Assembly (NCBI GenBank): GCA_027627225.1
Contig: CM051029.1
Span: 14,264,159-14,328,158 of the forward strand
Length of the DNA stretch: 64,000 nucleotides
Direction of reading: 5' to 3'
Source: Congeria kusceri
Taxonomy: Eukaryota > Mollusca > Bivalvia > Myida > Dreissenidae
Part shown: one piece after another, positions 48,693-61,935 of the stretch
How the letters are laid out: the number at the start of each line of letters is the position of its first letter
Numbering within the stretch: position 1 is the first letter of the stretch
Made by a program: the position numbers and the translations under genes
The notes under the pieces: generated by a model
What the model saw: only the letters and a program-made list of their open reading frames with translations
What the model was told of the DNA's origin: nothing
The model's database searches: none

Positions 48693-50834
48693 AAGTATAA
48701 ATATGTAAAATGTATATTGTTTGTTTCTTATGATTCTTATGATTTTAGCTTATTTAATGAGCATTATGCTAGAAAGAATAAAAACGTAGAATAAAATGTC
48801 AAAATAAACATTAAAACATAAAGTTGGGATCAAAATATTTATCAAAATAGGAAAATTTATCGAAATTTGAAAAATACAAACATAAAAACGCACAATTTTA
48901 CAGATTGGAGCAAAGACTGGCATCAACTTGAAGTTGAACAAACGTCTCGCATTTGTTTGACAATTAAGCCACCCGAAAACCAAGCGAACACGGTAATGCT
49001 ATGCAGTCAACCCGTGCATCTTCAAAAGAATACCATACGAACACCTAAAAAAAAGTGCTACCGCGTTATAGTGTCACCTCTGAGACCTGAATGTCCCATT
49101 TAACATTGTGAAATCTCATTTTCATGTACGCAAATGACACGCTAGATGCCAAGCTCAAAACACTCCTCGATGTAGGCTCACGTTGGCCAATGTAGCATAA
49201 GCCACACAATTCACCGGTTTGTTGTCTTTACTTTCGAACATTTATCCATACACAATGCGCTATAAGGCGTAATGTATATCTTGTCCATCCAGTTTGTCAC
49301 ACGGGACCAGTAGTTTCATCAGCAGCTGAAACAAAAAAAATTAAATAAATAAGTTATATGCAAATATTGCAATAGCATGCATAAACAATTTCCTTTTCAA
49401 TTTCTGTCACATATTGAGGGAAAGTATAGTCTGATATTTTCGGCCGATGACACACAATTTCATAGGTTCGATATTCTGATCAGTAGTAAATAATAAAATA
49501 TGTTTAGCTTTTTATCGTCTTGATTTTATTTCAACACATTAAGTTATTATTTCTTACACAATTTAACGTTTCAACACGAAGTGCAAACAATTGTGTTGTT
49601 GAAATATTTGCTCAGCACACGGTTTTAAAACGCATTATATAATTGGTGTAAACATTGACTTACATCGAGGGCCAAACTGATCGTTTAAAGAAATAAATAA
49701 AAAGTACACATGAAACATTGCGTTTCAAACATAAAAATAAGCATTAATTATATAAGGTATTTGCACACTAATGAAATTGGGTAATAACGACTCATTTCGT
49801 AAACGTATCGTTGTATTCCGGTATGATTAGGAACAACGTCGGACGAAGATAATCTCAAAAAGTGACATAAATAAACATCGTGCATTTGTTAAATAAACCA
49901 TAAACTAAAAAGAAACATTTACTTTTTGTTAGCTAATGTGATTATTTGTCAGAATTAAGTTAACGTATATTTCATTCGTTAAGAATAGATACAAAATATT
50001 GCATTTGGGTTCGTGATTATCAAAATGGCGGCGCTCATGACCGTTTATGCTGTCAGTTTATAAACACTAAAATAGATTGTCTTAACACAAACAGTGTGCC
50101 ACCAAAAAGGCTCGTAAACGTATTTAATGATCATAGTGTGCGTGTTGAAATGTTATCTATGCTGGTGTAATTATTAACGAAGTGACAAAATCTCTCGAGG
50201 TGAAAGCCTTATGAAGAACTGTGGAATTTGTTGGTGTTTTTATTTCTGAAAATAATCAACCATATCGAACAATGGTATCCTGGACTTGGTGACATGTGAT
50301 GAGCATTTGTATTCCTTTGGACGTTACTAGCTACATCGGTGCCAGAATAGAGACTGTTGGCTAATGAATAGTGTTGTATAAATGCAAGTCACACCATAAA
50401 CCATAATTTTGCATACAATCCATGTTATGAATTGAATTAAAGAGAAGACTGGCTTGATTTGTACCACATGGCATACATGTTTGTTTGACAATGGTGGTTG
50501 TACTTGGAATTCCTTTATTTGTTAAATATATCAACATCAATAATAAGTGAATTAATACAATTATTTTGATTTTTTATTTATTCAGTTCTCATTCATAATC
50601 ATTTTCTATTGAAACATATTTAATTCTTTTTTAATTTATAATGTCTTTTGATATGTACATATTGCACCCGATTCCTAAACATTTTGTGTAAACTGAATCA
50701 CATTTGATCAAAATGATATATATTTTGACTCTAAATTCTAATAAATTTAGCAATGTTCTCAGTGTATGTAGTTAACAATGATGTTTTATTTACTTGTACA
50801 TATACAAATATACTTAATAATTTTGTATTTGCAG
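48693..50834. other. AT-rich DNA upstream of the exon at 50835
   Basis: ATGGCGGCGCTCATGACC at 50025-50042 looks like a start context but reaches TAA after 12 codons. On the minus strand near 49310-49335 a strong acceptor (TTTTTTTGTTTCAG) opens a nine-codon frame ADETTGPV then stop. Neither can be made into a gene with confidence. Confidence 0.3.
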
Positions 50835-50986
50835 CTCCCTGGCTCAGGTTCCCTGATGTCTCATCAATGGCAGCATTTATAACTTATTCTGGACAAATCA
50901 TCAATGGACTTTTGAGAAAACAAAACAGTGCATCAGTTCAAGTTTTCACAGGAACACACAGATCGGGGAAACTATATTGCACATAA
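50835..50986 (+). CDS. Possible terminal coding exon, family unknown
   Basis: Acceptor TATTTGCAG, phase 1, then 49 complete codons plus a TAA stop. It reads PWLRFPDVSSMAAFITYSGQ, then RKQNSASVQVFTG and THRSGKLYCT. Base composition rises above the flanks exactly at the acceptor, and an AT-rich region that could be a 3' UTR follows. I do not recognise it; upstream exons were not identified. Confidence 0.4.
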
Positions 50987-53053
50987 AGAATTTCCAACAA
51001 CAATCATCAAGATTACAGTGCTTCTGTTCTTGGATTGAACATTTTTAATTTAAAGATCTGCATTATTGTGCCCATATTGACAAAAGTATTGATGTCATCT
51101 TTTAGTTATATTAATACTTGATAATTTTTGAAAATGTTCCCTTGACAGCAATTACATGTTACCATGCTTAAATGCTTAAGTAAGATTTCGACATGGTTTA
51201 TTATATGAACAAAATAACCTATAAAATAGCTATTTATTATTTAATGTCGGTTACATATTATTCATTATAAAAACTCAAAGACATTTACTAAATGTATTGT
51301 ATAGAAATGTACAGTATATTTTTTGCATTACAACATTTTGTTTTAAAGTTGTTGATACACTTTGAGTAACTACTGAGTTAAATAGCAAATAAGTTAGGTG
51401 CGTCAGTGTTTAATCTAAGCGAACATAACATGTAAATCTACTAAACATTTATCTCAACTTAATCAAGTAATTTGTGACAATGTTAGTTCACATATGTCTG
51501 ATAAATATTATTTTATGAATACCTGTTGTAAATGCTCAAACCCTACCTTCCATACTTCAATGATCAGCATATATTTGCAGTTAGAGACGGTAAACGTTTA
51601 TAGTTTTGCATTGTGTATTTGTATTACCAATAACATTAATTGTGGAGGGTCAAATACACTTTAAACACTTAAACAATAGTCCAGAATTCAATTTGAAGTT
51701 GAAAGCACATTTTTATAAAAGTGTTAGAATTTGCTTTTAGATGGGGTACTTTAACATGTTGCTTATTTGTCAATATACGATTGCTGTTAACATCACAATG
51801 TTGTATATTTTATGTATAATTATGATAGTGTATAGTCTTCTTTTATTGTATATACACGGAAATAAATGTAATTTTAAACTACATAAACAGATATATGCTA
51901 GATCAACAAAAACTTAAACTTTTCAGTTGTTCTTGTGTTTTACTTTTAGTAATTTGCTAACCTCGATATATGTTGTTACAGGATTAATTTTGAGCGATTT
52001 TATTCTTTGCAACACAAGCATGTCAGTATGTTTTTGTATAAATACTAGGTTAAAAGATGGTTGGATAATTAATTAAGTTATTAGATGTCATGGTCCTCTA
52101 TGTTGGCATTTGTGTCGAATATACTTTTCTCTGACGACTGTTTTCTGAGTGCCTCTAATACTTAATTATAGTAACAATGTTCATTATTTAGATATCTTAG
52201 TTGTCTAAAACAATAGTTTAAGTCAACAAGTTGTTATTGGAATCAGAATATTTATATAATGTATGAAGTTTTGTGACATGTTCAGTTGTGATATGTACTA
52301 AAACAGCATTTGGCACGTTCCTGTACTAGGTTTTAAAAACCTACCCCTGTAAACTGATGCAAATATTTATGTTATATGACGGTAAAAGTTAATACATTTT
52401 CGGGTATTTCATTTGCATATGTATGTACACATTTTTAATGGGCTAAATTCGCCTATAGCTTTTACCTATGGACACGCATTTTCAATTTAGGAAAATGTGT
52501 CCTTATTTTCGAAAGGGGTACTATACATATATTTTTTCTTTATATTGTTTATATAAACATCACACAGTTGTTTTTTAAACTGCTTACAAATGTCAATGTA
52601 ACTGTTATGAAGTTTAAAATATGCTGAAAATAAAAAACATGAACAGGTTTTGTGGCTTTTTCTAATATGAGATCATGTCCGCTCGAGCAATTATTTTGAC
52701 CAAGAGGGTGACATTAAAAAAATGCTAATGACTTTTTTATTACACGGTAAACATGATTTAAATTTTCAAAAACAGTGTCATATTGATAATAGATTATGAT
52801 GGGAACAACATTAAACACATTTGTGATTATGACCACTAGTGTGTAAAAACCTTAAACATATTTTACGCCTACAGTACGGTTCCAACCACATATGTATTTG
52901 AATGTTAACACAATTGCAACTATCTGAAAACAACGTTCGACTCTTTTAGACTTCTGTCATAAATCTAAACTGGAAAGCGTCTAAATATTTCCATCTATTG
53001 CTACGTATTAAGGATAACAATTGATGTTACGAAATATTAACCAAAACAAAAGG
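50987..53053. other. AT-rich DNA, possible 3' UTR at the left
   Basis: No coding exon seen. AATAAA motifs occur near 51860 and 52627. Confidence 0.35.
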
Positions 53054-53354
53054 AGGGAAAGATCCAGAGTGAAATAGCAGGGTGCTGCACCCTGCTCCTT
53101 TTTGGCTCCCCACTGCCGCCCCTCTGGGTTGGTCACCACATAAATGTTAAATGTCTTATAAAATTTCATACATTTTTGCAGCTATTCAATGGCAAATTAA
53201 TAAACTATGTTTAAAAACCTAAATTAGAATCATTAGACACATTAAAAACCAGGATTTAGCAATTTATTAGAAAATGTCAATTTACTGGACCGGCTTTCCA
53301 ACCTGCGTCTCTTGAGCGGCACCATGTACCTTTCTTGATCCTAGATCTTTCCCT
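53054..53354. mobile_element. Second copy of the 300-bp MITE-like element
   Basis: The ends are AGGGAAAGATCCAG and the inverse of AGGGAAAGATCTAGG. AGCAGGGTGCTGCACCCTGC and the following GGCTCC...CTGCCGCC...CTCTGGG blocks match the reverse strand of 44299-44597. No coding capacity. Confidence 0.78.
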
Positions 53355-54089
53355 ACAAACGTAAATTAAAAGAAAAAGTTATCACTATGATTTAAGATAC
53401 CGATATATAGCGTTTTAATGAATGAAATGGACACAATGCTACTGCAGTTCAATGGGCGGAGCCTACGGATCATATTTCAATGTATTGATGCGCGAATTGC
53501 AAAAAAGAAATCCAAAATAATTTCTTTCTCTTATAAGGTAAAATTTTAAAGTATACATACATATGAAAGCCATTTATTGTGTATCTAATTTGTACATAAA
53601 GCCGTCGGCTTTATGCAAACTACATACCTAAAAACTGACCATAATACACCGATGAAGCGCCGAAAAGAGCGTTTCAAATCTTAAATACATGCTGTAGTTT
53701 GGTTATTTGGTAGTTACTGAATGCTTCCGAACCCATCCCCACACTTTAAAGTTCTGTAATCGAACGTGTAAATATTTAGTACAATAGTGTTAACATGAAC
53801 ATGCTAAAATTATTTAAATGTCAATATCTACTGAGTACTTATCATTATTGCACTGAATGAACGCGGAAGATTAATTTCATAAAGATAGTGTATACACCCG
53901 CATGTCAATTGATTAAGCACATAGTTAATATACATGTAACGCATACACACTATTGCGCAAATGTATACAGGAAGATCAATGCAGTGAACGAACAAAAGGA
54001 ATTTTATATACAAATATATCATTACATATGTTTTAAGGTGTGCCGTCATATTTCCTTGTATGTATTTAGTGAGGAATTAAGTCGTGGCA
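53355..54089. other. Intergenic AT-rich DNA
   Basis: Nothing supported. Confidence 0.4.
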
Positions 54090-54138
54090 ATGTTCTACTT
54101 TAAATGTGTGTGTGTTTTCGTATTTTCGAGATGTATAG
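54090..54138 (+). CDS. Possible signal-peptide exon
   Basis: The ATG opens MFYFKCVCVFVFSRCI and breaks in phase 1 at a perfect GTAAGT, the same layout as the copy-3 first exon. No Ig or lectin exon was found to the right. A strong acceptor at 55295 (TTATTTCAG) gives only AASQCILKLIDHNNSF then stop. It could start a fourth receptor whose body is lost or lies beyond the window. Confidence 0.38.
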
Positions 54139-54637
54139 GTAAGTTAACACTCTGTTATATTATTAGCCTTCGCCATAGATGTTTACATAAGTGTGTTCGC
54201 TCTAGTTCATGTTACAAGTACCGGGTAAATATATTAACAACAATAAAACTTACCGCAACAAATTTCAAATCTAAAAGCTATCTGTTTTTTTCGAACTATG
54301 AGCACAGAAATATATATGATGTTGATGATTGACTTTCTTATAATATCAACAAACGGATATCGAACCAATAATACTACAAAAACATGCGATATGATTAAAC
54401 ACGTATTAATATATGGTGGGTTCGGTATGTGAAAGAAACAATATTGCTATCATAGTTGGCACTTCTTTTGCAGATCAAATGTAGTAAACCTTATCGTAAA
54501 CCATTAAAAGGTTACATTGAGTATTATTATTTAATTATAAGTAGTATACTGTAATACAAAGGAGCATATTGTTTTTATTTTATACTAAATTCTGAGGCTT
54601 TTAGCAATACATTTAAGTGACGTGGGATCTTGCATCC

Positions 54638-55168
54638 TCACACATAGAGTTTGCGTATGCCTAGAATAGCGAAACTGTACTTTAGATGGTTTCTATATAA
54701 ACCATTGAACGCCATTATAGATAATAAAAATAGCATGTACAGTTTCAAAAACAATTTAGGCGACTGAGCCATATTACTCAATGCAATGTCATCTAATAAA
54801 ATACTGTTATTATACAGTTTACTTGATAATACATTATAACTTATTACAACACAGTTGTTGCAAATAAGTCTCAATTGAAACACTATAGAATAGATTCCAA
54901 ACAAATGAATATGACATTTTTTTCGATACAAAAATAATATTACTTTTCTGAAAATAAAATTTACAACACAACATTTTACATTTATAATGGTTTTGATGCT
55001 GATTGTGCAAGACATTGAATGATTTAGAAGATTAAATATGTGTTTATTGTAACAAAATGTATACACACTGAACTGAATTACCAAAACAACAGTGTTACTA
55101 TTATTTAACGACAAAGCTCGTATCCTTATACATTCCACATGACTGCATAATATCATGGTTTCATTCAT
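54638..55168 (-). CDS. Long unassigned open frame, 176 residues
   Basis: The longest non-repetitive frame in the window, ATG to TGA or TAA without a stop. The protein is rich in Ile, Leu, Cys and Asn, with hydrophobic stretches (VVLVIQFSVYTF, KLYMLFLLSIMAF) but no recognisable domain. Codons are AT-rich like the flanks and no splice or promoter context supports it. It may be chance. Confidence 0.2.
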   Translation of the reverse strand: MNETMILCSHVECIRIRALSLNNSNTVVLVIQFSVYTFCYNKHIFNLLNHSMSCTISIKTIINVKCCVVNFIFRKVILFLYRKKCHIHLFGIYSIVFQLRLICNNCVVISYNVLSSKLYNNSILLDDIALSNMAQSPKLFLKLYMLFLLSIMAFNGLYRNHLKYSFAILGIRKLYV

Positions 55169-57234
55169 AGAATGTCTTAATTGTTCTTGAGCTCAACTTA
55201 AATCTAGAAACATGTGTTTTAACTTCGTTTTGTACACATATTGTAAAAGAATGAAAATAATACCATGCGTTTTACTTTCATTTAAGTTATTTCAGATGCC
55301 GCGTCTCAGTGTATTCTAAAGTTGATTGATCACAATAACAGTTTCTGAAACAATTACTATTATTAACGTGCTACTTTAACTTTTCTAGCACACTGTCTGT
55401 CGCCATTTATACAACCAAAATATTCAACAGCATAACGTAGAGTGTGCATCACTTAATGAGATTGCTCTAACAATATATACTAATCTGAGAGCAATCCTAT
55501 ATAAATATATGCATATCATGCATACCCCCAAATAGCATGTTTTTACTTCATTGTTCATCTGCGAGTTTGGCTGTATGTCAGTAGTAAGATATATCCATAT
55601 GATTTGGTAGGCTCTATAATTGAACAAGTGTGTACAGGTATAAAATTAACATTAAGAGAACACTCATTTGACTTACTAGTAAACTTACAATTGTGGATGT
55701 TTTTGTAACGCTATAATTGGTTATTAAAAAAAAACGTCAGCTATTGCAAATGTTTTTTTTATTGTTGGTAAAAGTTTACATTTTAAAAGCAAGGATCAGA
55801 TTCAACACATGGTTTCACAAACCATATAAAAACCGTAGTAATAATTGCTTTTACTTTAGAACAGTTAATTGCATTTCAATTTTATTTCTTTTAAACTGAA
55901 TGCTAAATATGAGTTAATTTTTTTTTTCTTTTATATATTCTGCAGTGTGTAAAACTGTATGATCTTTATCATATATTAGTAGATGATAGTTTTTTTTCTA
56001 TTCTTTTCTATTACTTTGAGACGTCTATGTGTCAAATATATTTACATTTTGAGAAACAACAATGGACAAAATATGATGACACACTAAGTAACTTTCGGCG
56101 ATTACCTTTTTAGTAACTGATTGCGTTGTTGACACCCGACACTTTTTTGGAAACACAGTGTGTCGTGCTTTTTAACTATCTAATATAACTGACATCTCAT
56201 TATAGTCTATTAAATTTGAAGTGATAAAAATGGAATTTGCAGATTTTGACATATCCATATGGCCTAAATACTGAAAGTTGTGGGTTAATATGCCAGAACT
56301 GTATTGCTTTTACGATTCGCAGTCTTTTCGTCTCCAGATTTTTATCCTGGGTGTTTCGCCACAATTTCCAAACAACGGTCGTTGCGCCATATATATATAT
56401 ATAATGGTACATTTTATATCATATGTACACATTTTATATAATATGCACACATTGTCCTCATTTTTCACTACAAATAACCGCCCCGTTAATACACACGCTA
56501 AATTTCACTAATTGGCCTAATTTGAATTTGGCGTCACTTTGGCACTTAATTGAATGTATTTAAACCAGTTATGAATTAATCTAACACTAACAGGATTGTT
56601 TTTTTTATTGTTATGCTAATGTGTACACGGGGTTCATGAAATGATTTTGACTGATTCGACATGCGCGTGATTATTTCAAACTTCTAGAACAGCCAGTGAT
56701 TTCATGTGTTTGCATGTATTTCATCGTCACCACATACCAGCATAATCATATGTATCATATGTGTCATCATGATCATCATAAATCTGCAAATCACCAACGT
56801 TTCACACGAAAATAAGGATGTACAAATGGAGTTGCATTGAATGTGCTTTATATGCACGCACATCTCTATGAGTGAATATATGTAAGGTAGATTTCATTAA
56901 AGTATACATTTAACTCATTTTTCATATTTAAATATTGAATCTGAATAACACACTTATTATCCGTAAATACACATCGTAGATAAATGTTTTAATACAACAA
57001 ATACTGAATGTTTAATTTAATTTATAACAACATTAATACGTGTTCACATATATACAATCAACATTTAATTTCTTTATGAACTCTATCTTTTTCAACAAAT
57101 GTCACATAGTGATTTGAGGGAATCTGTAAATACAATACGTTAGTTTCATATATACAAGTCACTATTTTGCGGATTTTTTTATTCGCATTCATACACCTCT
57201 AAGTTAAAAAAATTGCGTACAGGTGTTCAATTTT
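55169..57234. other. Intergenic AT-rich DNA
   Basis: Nothing else supported. Short TATATATA and T-rich tracts only. Confidence 0.4.
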
Positions 57235-57420
57235 ACTAATAACTTTCTCGTCACGATTCGTCGTGAGACAAAATAATTCGCCAAGAAAGTTCTCGAACAC
57301 TCGCGAATTTGTGTCGCGAGATTTAGTGATCATTCGTGACATCGCTAGCGAGCGCTTCGCGAAAAAATTGGTTCGTCGCATATCGTGAACGTTGCGGGTT
57401 TTCGCGTGGAATGTACTGTA
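57235..57420. repeat. TCGCGA-rich dispersed repeat fragment
   Basis: A short island rich in TCGCGA/TTCGCGA motifs (GTTCTCGAACACTCGCGAAT, TCGCTAGCGAGCGCTTCGCG), unlike the AT-rich flanks and resembling an interspersed repeat. Confidence 0.35.
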
Positions 57421-57915
57421 CTTGTAAATGGAAAAAGCGCAAATGCTACTGTGATAAAACTGAAGTAGCGTGAAATTAGCAAGACCGTGAAAACATTAAG
57501 ATGAACCGGAAGTCTTGCTTTTCTCACAATACCCCCGTGAGAGTTATCATACTAGTGGCGGTGAAAAACATAACATTGTGCCGATGCATAATAACATTTA
57601 ACGCATGATTATTTTACATACGTGGTGAATTTCTTAAAAAAACAGTTTAGCACAGTATTACTCGCCATGACTTTAATAATTATAGATTGCAGTAATGTTC
57701 GGACTGCTGTTTTTATTACAGACTTTACTAGTAAACAAGAGTGTATCTCTACAATTAACTCTCACATATATAATATTAAATACAAATAATAGATCTCCAT
57801 GTTTGGTTGTATATAATACACATTTTAATAACCATCACTCAAACACAATGCTCTTGTACTCTATACAGAATATTTTTTTTACGCGTTTCGATAGTATAGC
57901 GTGAAATATTTATCT

Positions 57916-58033
57916 TATTCGACACGTGACTGAATTAAACGATTGGTCATTCTTATTCGACACGTGACTGAATGAAACGATTGGTCATTCTTATTCGACA
58001 CGTGACTGTTTTACAGTAATGAAACGATTGGTC
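57916..58033 (+). promoter_or_regulatory. Triple CACGTG / ATTGG tandem array
   Basis: Three units of about 40 bases, each TTATTCGACACGTGACTG followed by AAACGATTGGTCA. Each carries an E-box CACGTG (57923, 57961, 57999) and an inverted CCAAT box (57942, 57980, 58027). The first two spacings are equal at 38 bases. Promoter function is inferred from the motif density and the splice donor just downstream. Confidence 0.4.
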
Positions 58034-58122
58034 AGTCTTGCACGAGGATCTCAAACATTAGATTATGTTGTGTAGAGCTCATTCTACCAAGCGTTTTCAC
58101 GCAGTACATACCAGTTTTAAAG
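58034..58122 (+). other. Possible noncoding first exon
   Basis: The sequence after the CACGTG array ends in TTTTAAAG followed by GTAAGT at 58123, a good donor. No ATG frame of note. It could be the 5' UTR exon of a gene to the right. Confidence 0.3.
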
Positions 58123-58827
58123 GTAAGTTCAATTAGAAGTCTCGGCAATTGTAATACGAACGAAATATGCACGAAATATAATAGTAACTGGTATGGCTGA
58201 AAAACGAAACATACATGCATGTTTGGTTTACTGTCGCACATGTCTTTGCTTACGTCTTTTACCTTTAGGCTAAATATAACGGATTTTAAACTTACATGTT
58301 AATTACGGTCCCATTTGTCACACATGTGCTTTATGATGTGTGTGGGAATTGTGCTTTCGTTTATAAATCAATGTTCAAACGATCAAAACTTGTTGAATAC
58401 AGGTCCATGTAATTCTTTGAATTTCTCGTAAATGTGTAAACCTTTGTGTTGCATTAAACCTATAAACACTTATTTTACTATATATATAAATTGATAATGA
58501 ATTATATTTGTAATCGACTAGCTATTTGCCAGTTCATATATTCAGTGTTTGTTTATTGACTCTATGTCTAGCTGCGACTGTTCGCGCAGTCATTAGTTGC
58601 GCGACTAAAATTAAATGTTATTATGCCACTAGTGCACAATTACGTTGAAGATGCTGACCCAATATTTTAAAGCGTTATTATACCACTGACCGATAACACA
58701 AATTAACCCCGCCAACTTTCTGTAATATCCTGTCCCTGACTGACAACACGTTTTAGCTCCACCCTCATTAACGAATAGCATGCTACTGTGTCATGTGCAA
58801 GGATTGTTTCGACCCGCCCAATTCTAT

Positions 58828-59135
58828 GAACTACTTTTTGTAGGAATGGAATGTCACTTACGTCGTTAAAATGTTAACAAAGAATAGATCTATACAATTA
58901 CAAAATTTTAATTCACAAAAATAAAATTTACTAGAACAAAACCTTTAAAAATTATTTTATTAACAACAATTAAGTTATGATGTCAAATTAGCATTATGCA
59001 AAAACATGCTATGCACAGCATAAAAAACATGTCAAAAAATGGAAGTGAACCTGAAAATATGAAAGACAATCTGCCACCTTTTGAAAATAACTCTCAATAA
59101 CATTAGCAAAACAGCATATGTAAATAAATGACACT
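58828..59135. repeat. Dispersed repeat, shorter copy
   Basis: GAACTACTTTTTGTAGG, the GAATAGATCTATAC block, GCATTATGCAAAAACATGC and the CACCTTTTGAAAATAACTCTC block match 22684-23670 in the same order, with about 0.7 kb of the middle missing. Confidence 0.7.
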
Positions 59136-59412
59136 ATTAATTATATACTCGTCTGATATCACATGATATCAAAAGTCACCAACCATATATTCTCTATATG
59201 TACGCTAAGTTGCGATTGGTGATCGACACATATTTAAGAAATGATCGATCTTCCTGGATAATAATTATGTAATTTTGCGTAAATATTATTTAGTTTACAT
59301 GTAAATATTTTATGTATGCGTAATGAAATAGAATTTCATTTGTCATTTCATGGAAACGTATTTATTTTACACACGTTTTGCGCTTTATTAATCGCGCGTG
59401 TTGGTCCTTACG
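59136..59412. other. AT-rich DNA
   Basis: Nothing supported. Confidence 0.4.
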
Positions 59413-59512
59413 ACCAAACATATGTACGTCCGTTAGTATGTACGTCCGTACGTTCGTTCGTATTTAGATATGTACGTTCGTTCGTCTGTACGTCCGTATA
59501 CGTGAAGTCAAC
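59413..59512. repeat. ACGT/CGTTCGT-rich simple repeat
   Basis: Irregular TATGTACGTCCGT and ACGTTCGTTCGT units; the small Arg/Ser/Val frames across it are artefacts. Confidence 0.85.
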
Positions 59513-59849
59513 GCTCCAAAACGTCCAAATGCATGAAGTATTATAATATAACATCAGTATTATATTTGCCATTACCAGACGATGTGTAGCGTACATGATT
59601 GATGCTTGTCTGTCAAAGGTAAATTTTACAATTCTAGTGCAAATGTAAATGGTGTTCTGGAGCATTAATTTTGGATTTTAAATGAATAGTCAAAACTAAC
59701 AATCCTCATGTGATGGTATGCCGCTCACAACAACCAGACATGTACAATTAATTTCCAGTTCAAAAGTAAAATATTAAAATGTCCATCCATAGTTCCTTAC
59801 CACTTCATAATCATTAAATGCTTGAAAGGATTTTTAAAACAAAAACTTA

Positions 59850-60075
59850 AGATCAGTATTTGTCATGAACATATGACGTGTCGCATAAAAGACCCATGGT
59901 TTTCGGTCAAAGTTCAAGGTCACAGTTTAAGGTTAAAAGTCAAATATGTTCAGGCATGAGGGATTTTCTAATAACTTGGAAGAAATAAGTACCATCTTAA
60001 GACGGTATGTCGCGCGCAAGAACCTTGCACTGAGTTTAAAAGTCAAGGTCACAACTAGAGCTCAAAGACCAAAAA
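59850..60075. repeat. AAGGTCA-rich dispersed repeat
   Basis: GTTCAAGGTCACAGTTTAAGG and AGTCAAGGTCACAACTAGAG blocks around AGACGGTATGTCGCGCGCAAGA, of a type common in bivalve intergenic DNA. Confidence 0.5.
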
Positions 60076-61804
60076 CATAGAACAAGGTTTAATGTATGTA
60101 CTTGTATTAAGTACTTATTAATTAATGATCAAATCCACTCGATAGTAAAATACGTCTGTAGAATGCAGCATATTATAAACAAAAACACGTTTCAATACCT
60201 TACTGTAAAAAGTTATCTCAACAAATCATATAATACCTCTTATATACACATGCGTACCCCCGGTATCTCTTGTGACATTTTTGTATTCTCTTACGAATCG
60301 TATGGCGGTTGTTGCTAAGTTGATCCAACAGGAATGCCGGTTTGTTGGCCTGGACATACGAAGTTGACGAAACTTGTTTTCATCCCTGCAATATGGTCTC
60401 GGTGTTTAATCTCTTTAAGCATGTTAACAGGTGTATATTAAACTGACGATAAATGCTCAAACTAAACGACATGCGATTTAAACATTTTTAATATCAAGCT
60501 AGAAGAAAGAACACTTTACAGCGGATGTGTTTTCTGATCTTAAATACATACTTATTGTGTATACGCGTATGTGCGCACTTTGTACAGAGAATATCACGTT
60601 ATTATAGTAAAAAAAATATTTCAGAAGTGTATGCAGTTTATATGTACCTCAGTCATGGTCACCAATTACATAATGAAGGACAATGATGGCATTGTTTTAA
60701 ATGACATGCCAATAAATAGAAATTCCTTTATTCCAAGTGCTGAAATAAGTAACTGGGATGGCTGGTTGATATATTATAGATTAATGTAATAAACATAAAC
60801 ACAATAATTTCACGTTGTCAACAATTATACCAAATTCTTCTTAAATACAAATTAAAGTATATCTGCCATAATTCAAAGTGTAATTTTGCAATAAGATTCA
60901 TTTAAATGCTGCATAAAATCTGAAACTATATTTGCCTGAGTTTGTGTAAACTATCAAATATCCTGTCAGAATTACCGTTAACATGCCCGATAAAGTCATT
61001 GTTTGTATGTACTAGATGATTGCGTCTACTTGGCTACCGATTGCGGACTGCACAAACATAAACGCCTCAATATCCCAAACGAATTGATATATATCAATGC
61101 AATAAACGACTTCGAGATGATAATGACATATAAACTTTACTTCTTGTTTATAATCTGAAAAAAAGAGAAGTGTGCAGACAAAATAGGAAATTAATTCTCA
61201 AATGAGCATTTTCCTGTTATAATCAATGCGATCTCCCCAGATAAAAATCAAATATCCATATACTTTATGAAAACCCACACCTAATAGTATGTATGACGTA
61301 AATCTCTTCCTATCAGTATATGTTGCATATCGCACAGAAATTACCGTTTTTACATGTCACACTAAATTCATCGTAATGTTTGCTTGCATGGTACTCTACA
61401 ACCAAATATTGCTATTTCCGGGATATGTAACCTGACACTATTTACATACGTCATATATTGCAAGTCTGAAGTCACAAACATTTCTGCGGTTGATAGTTTG
61501 GTTGGTTGCTATTTATTCATGCTGTTTGATATTAATGCAAATATTATCCATCGATGTTGTTAAAGGGACTATGTCAACGAAAACGGCCCCGAAGGGGGAA
61601 TTGCAATAAAAAACAGAAAATTTAATATTAATATTGACATATAATGAAATAATTAACATACAATGGAAAAACAGTGTCTGCATTCTGAGAAAAAAAAGCA
61701 TTGTTTAATTTAGGGCGTGTTAGTTTGGCCTTTTTCTTGTTTACACTTTGACGTCCGATTTGTAGGTATCTTATGTAAGCATAGAACGCTCATTCATTTT
61801 CACA
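60076..61804. other. Intergenic AT-rich DNA
   Basis: A frame at 60654-60789, after TACCTCAG, ends SNWDGWLIYYRLM and stops, but has no further support. Confidence 0.35.
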
Positions 61805-61935
61805 AGTCAGAATAGCCCAGATGGTTAGAACGCTGTCTGGTACTGACATGTGTTCTTACGACTCCAGCGTCGTGAGTTCGATACCCACACAGGGTTTTCT
61901 TAAATGTTTTTTTTTCAATATTCTTATAATGTAGC
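61805..61935 (+). mobile_element. tRNA-derived SINE-like head
   Basis: An A-box-like TAGCCCAGATGG at 61813-61824 and a B-box-like AGTTCGATACC at 61875-61885 have the spacing of an RNA polymerase III tRNA promoter, followed by a long T run. The arms do not fold into a clean cloverleaf acceptor stem, so a SINE head or tRNA relic is more likely than a working tRNA gene. Confidence 0.55.
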
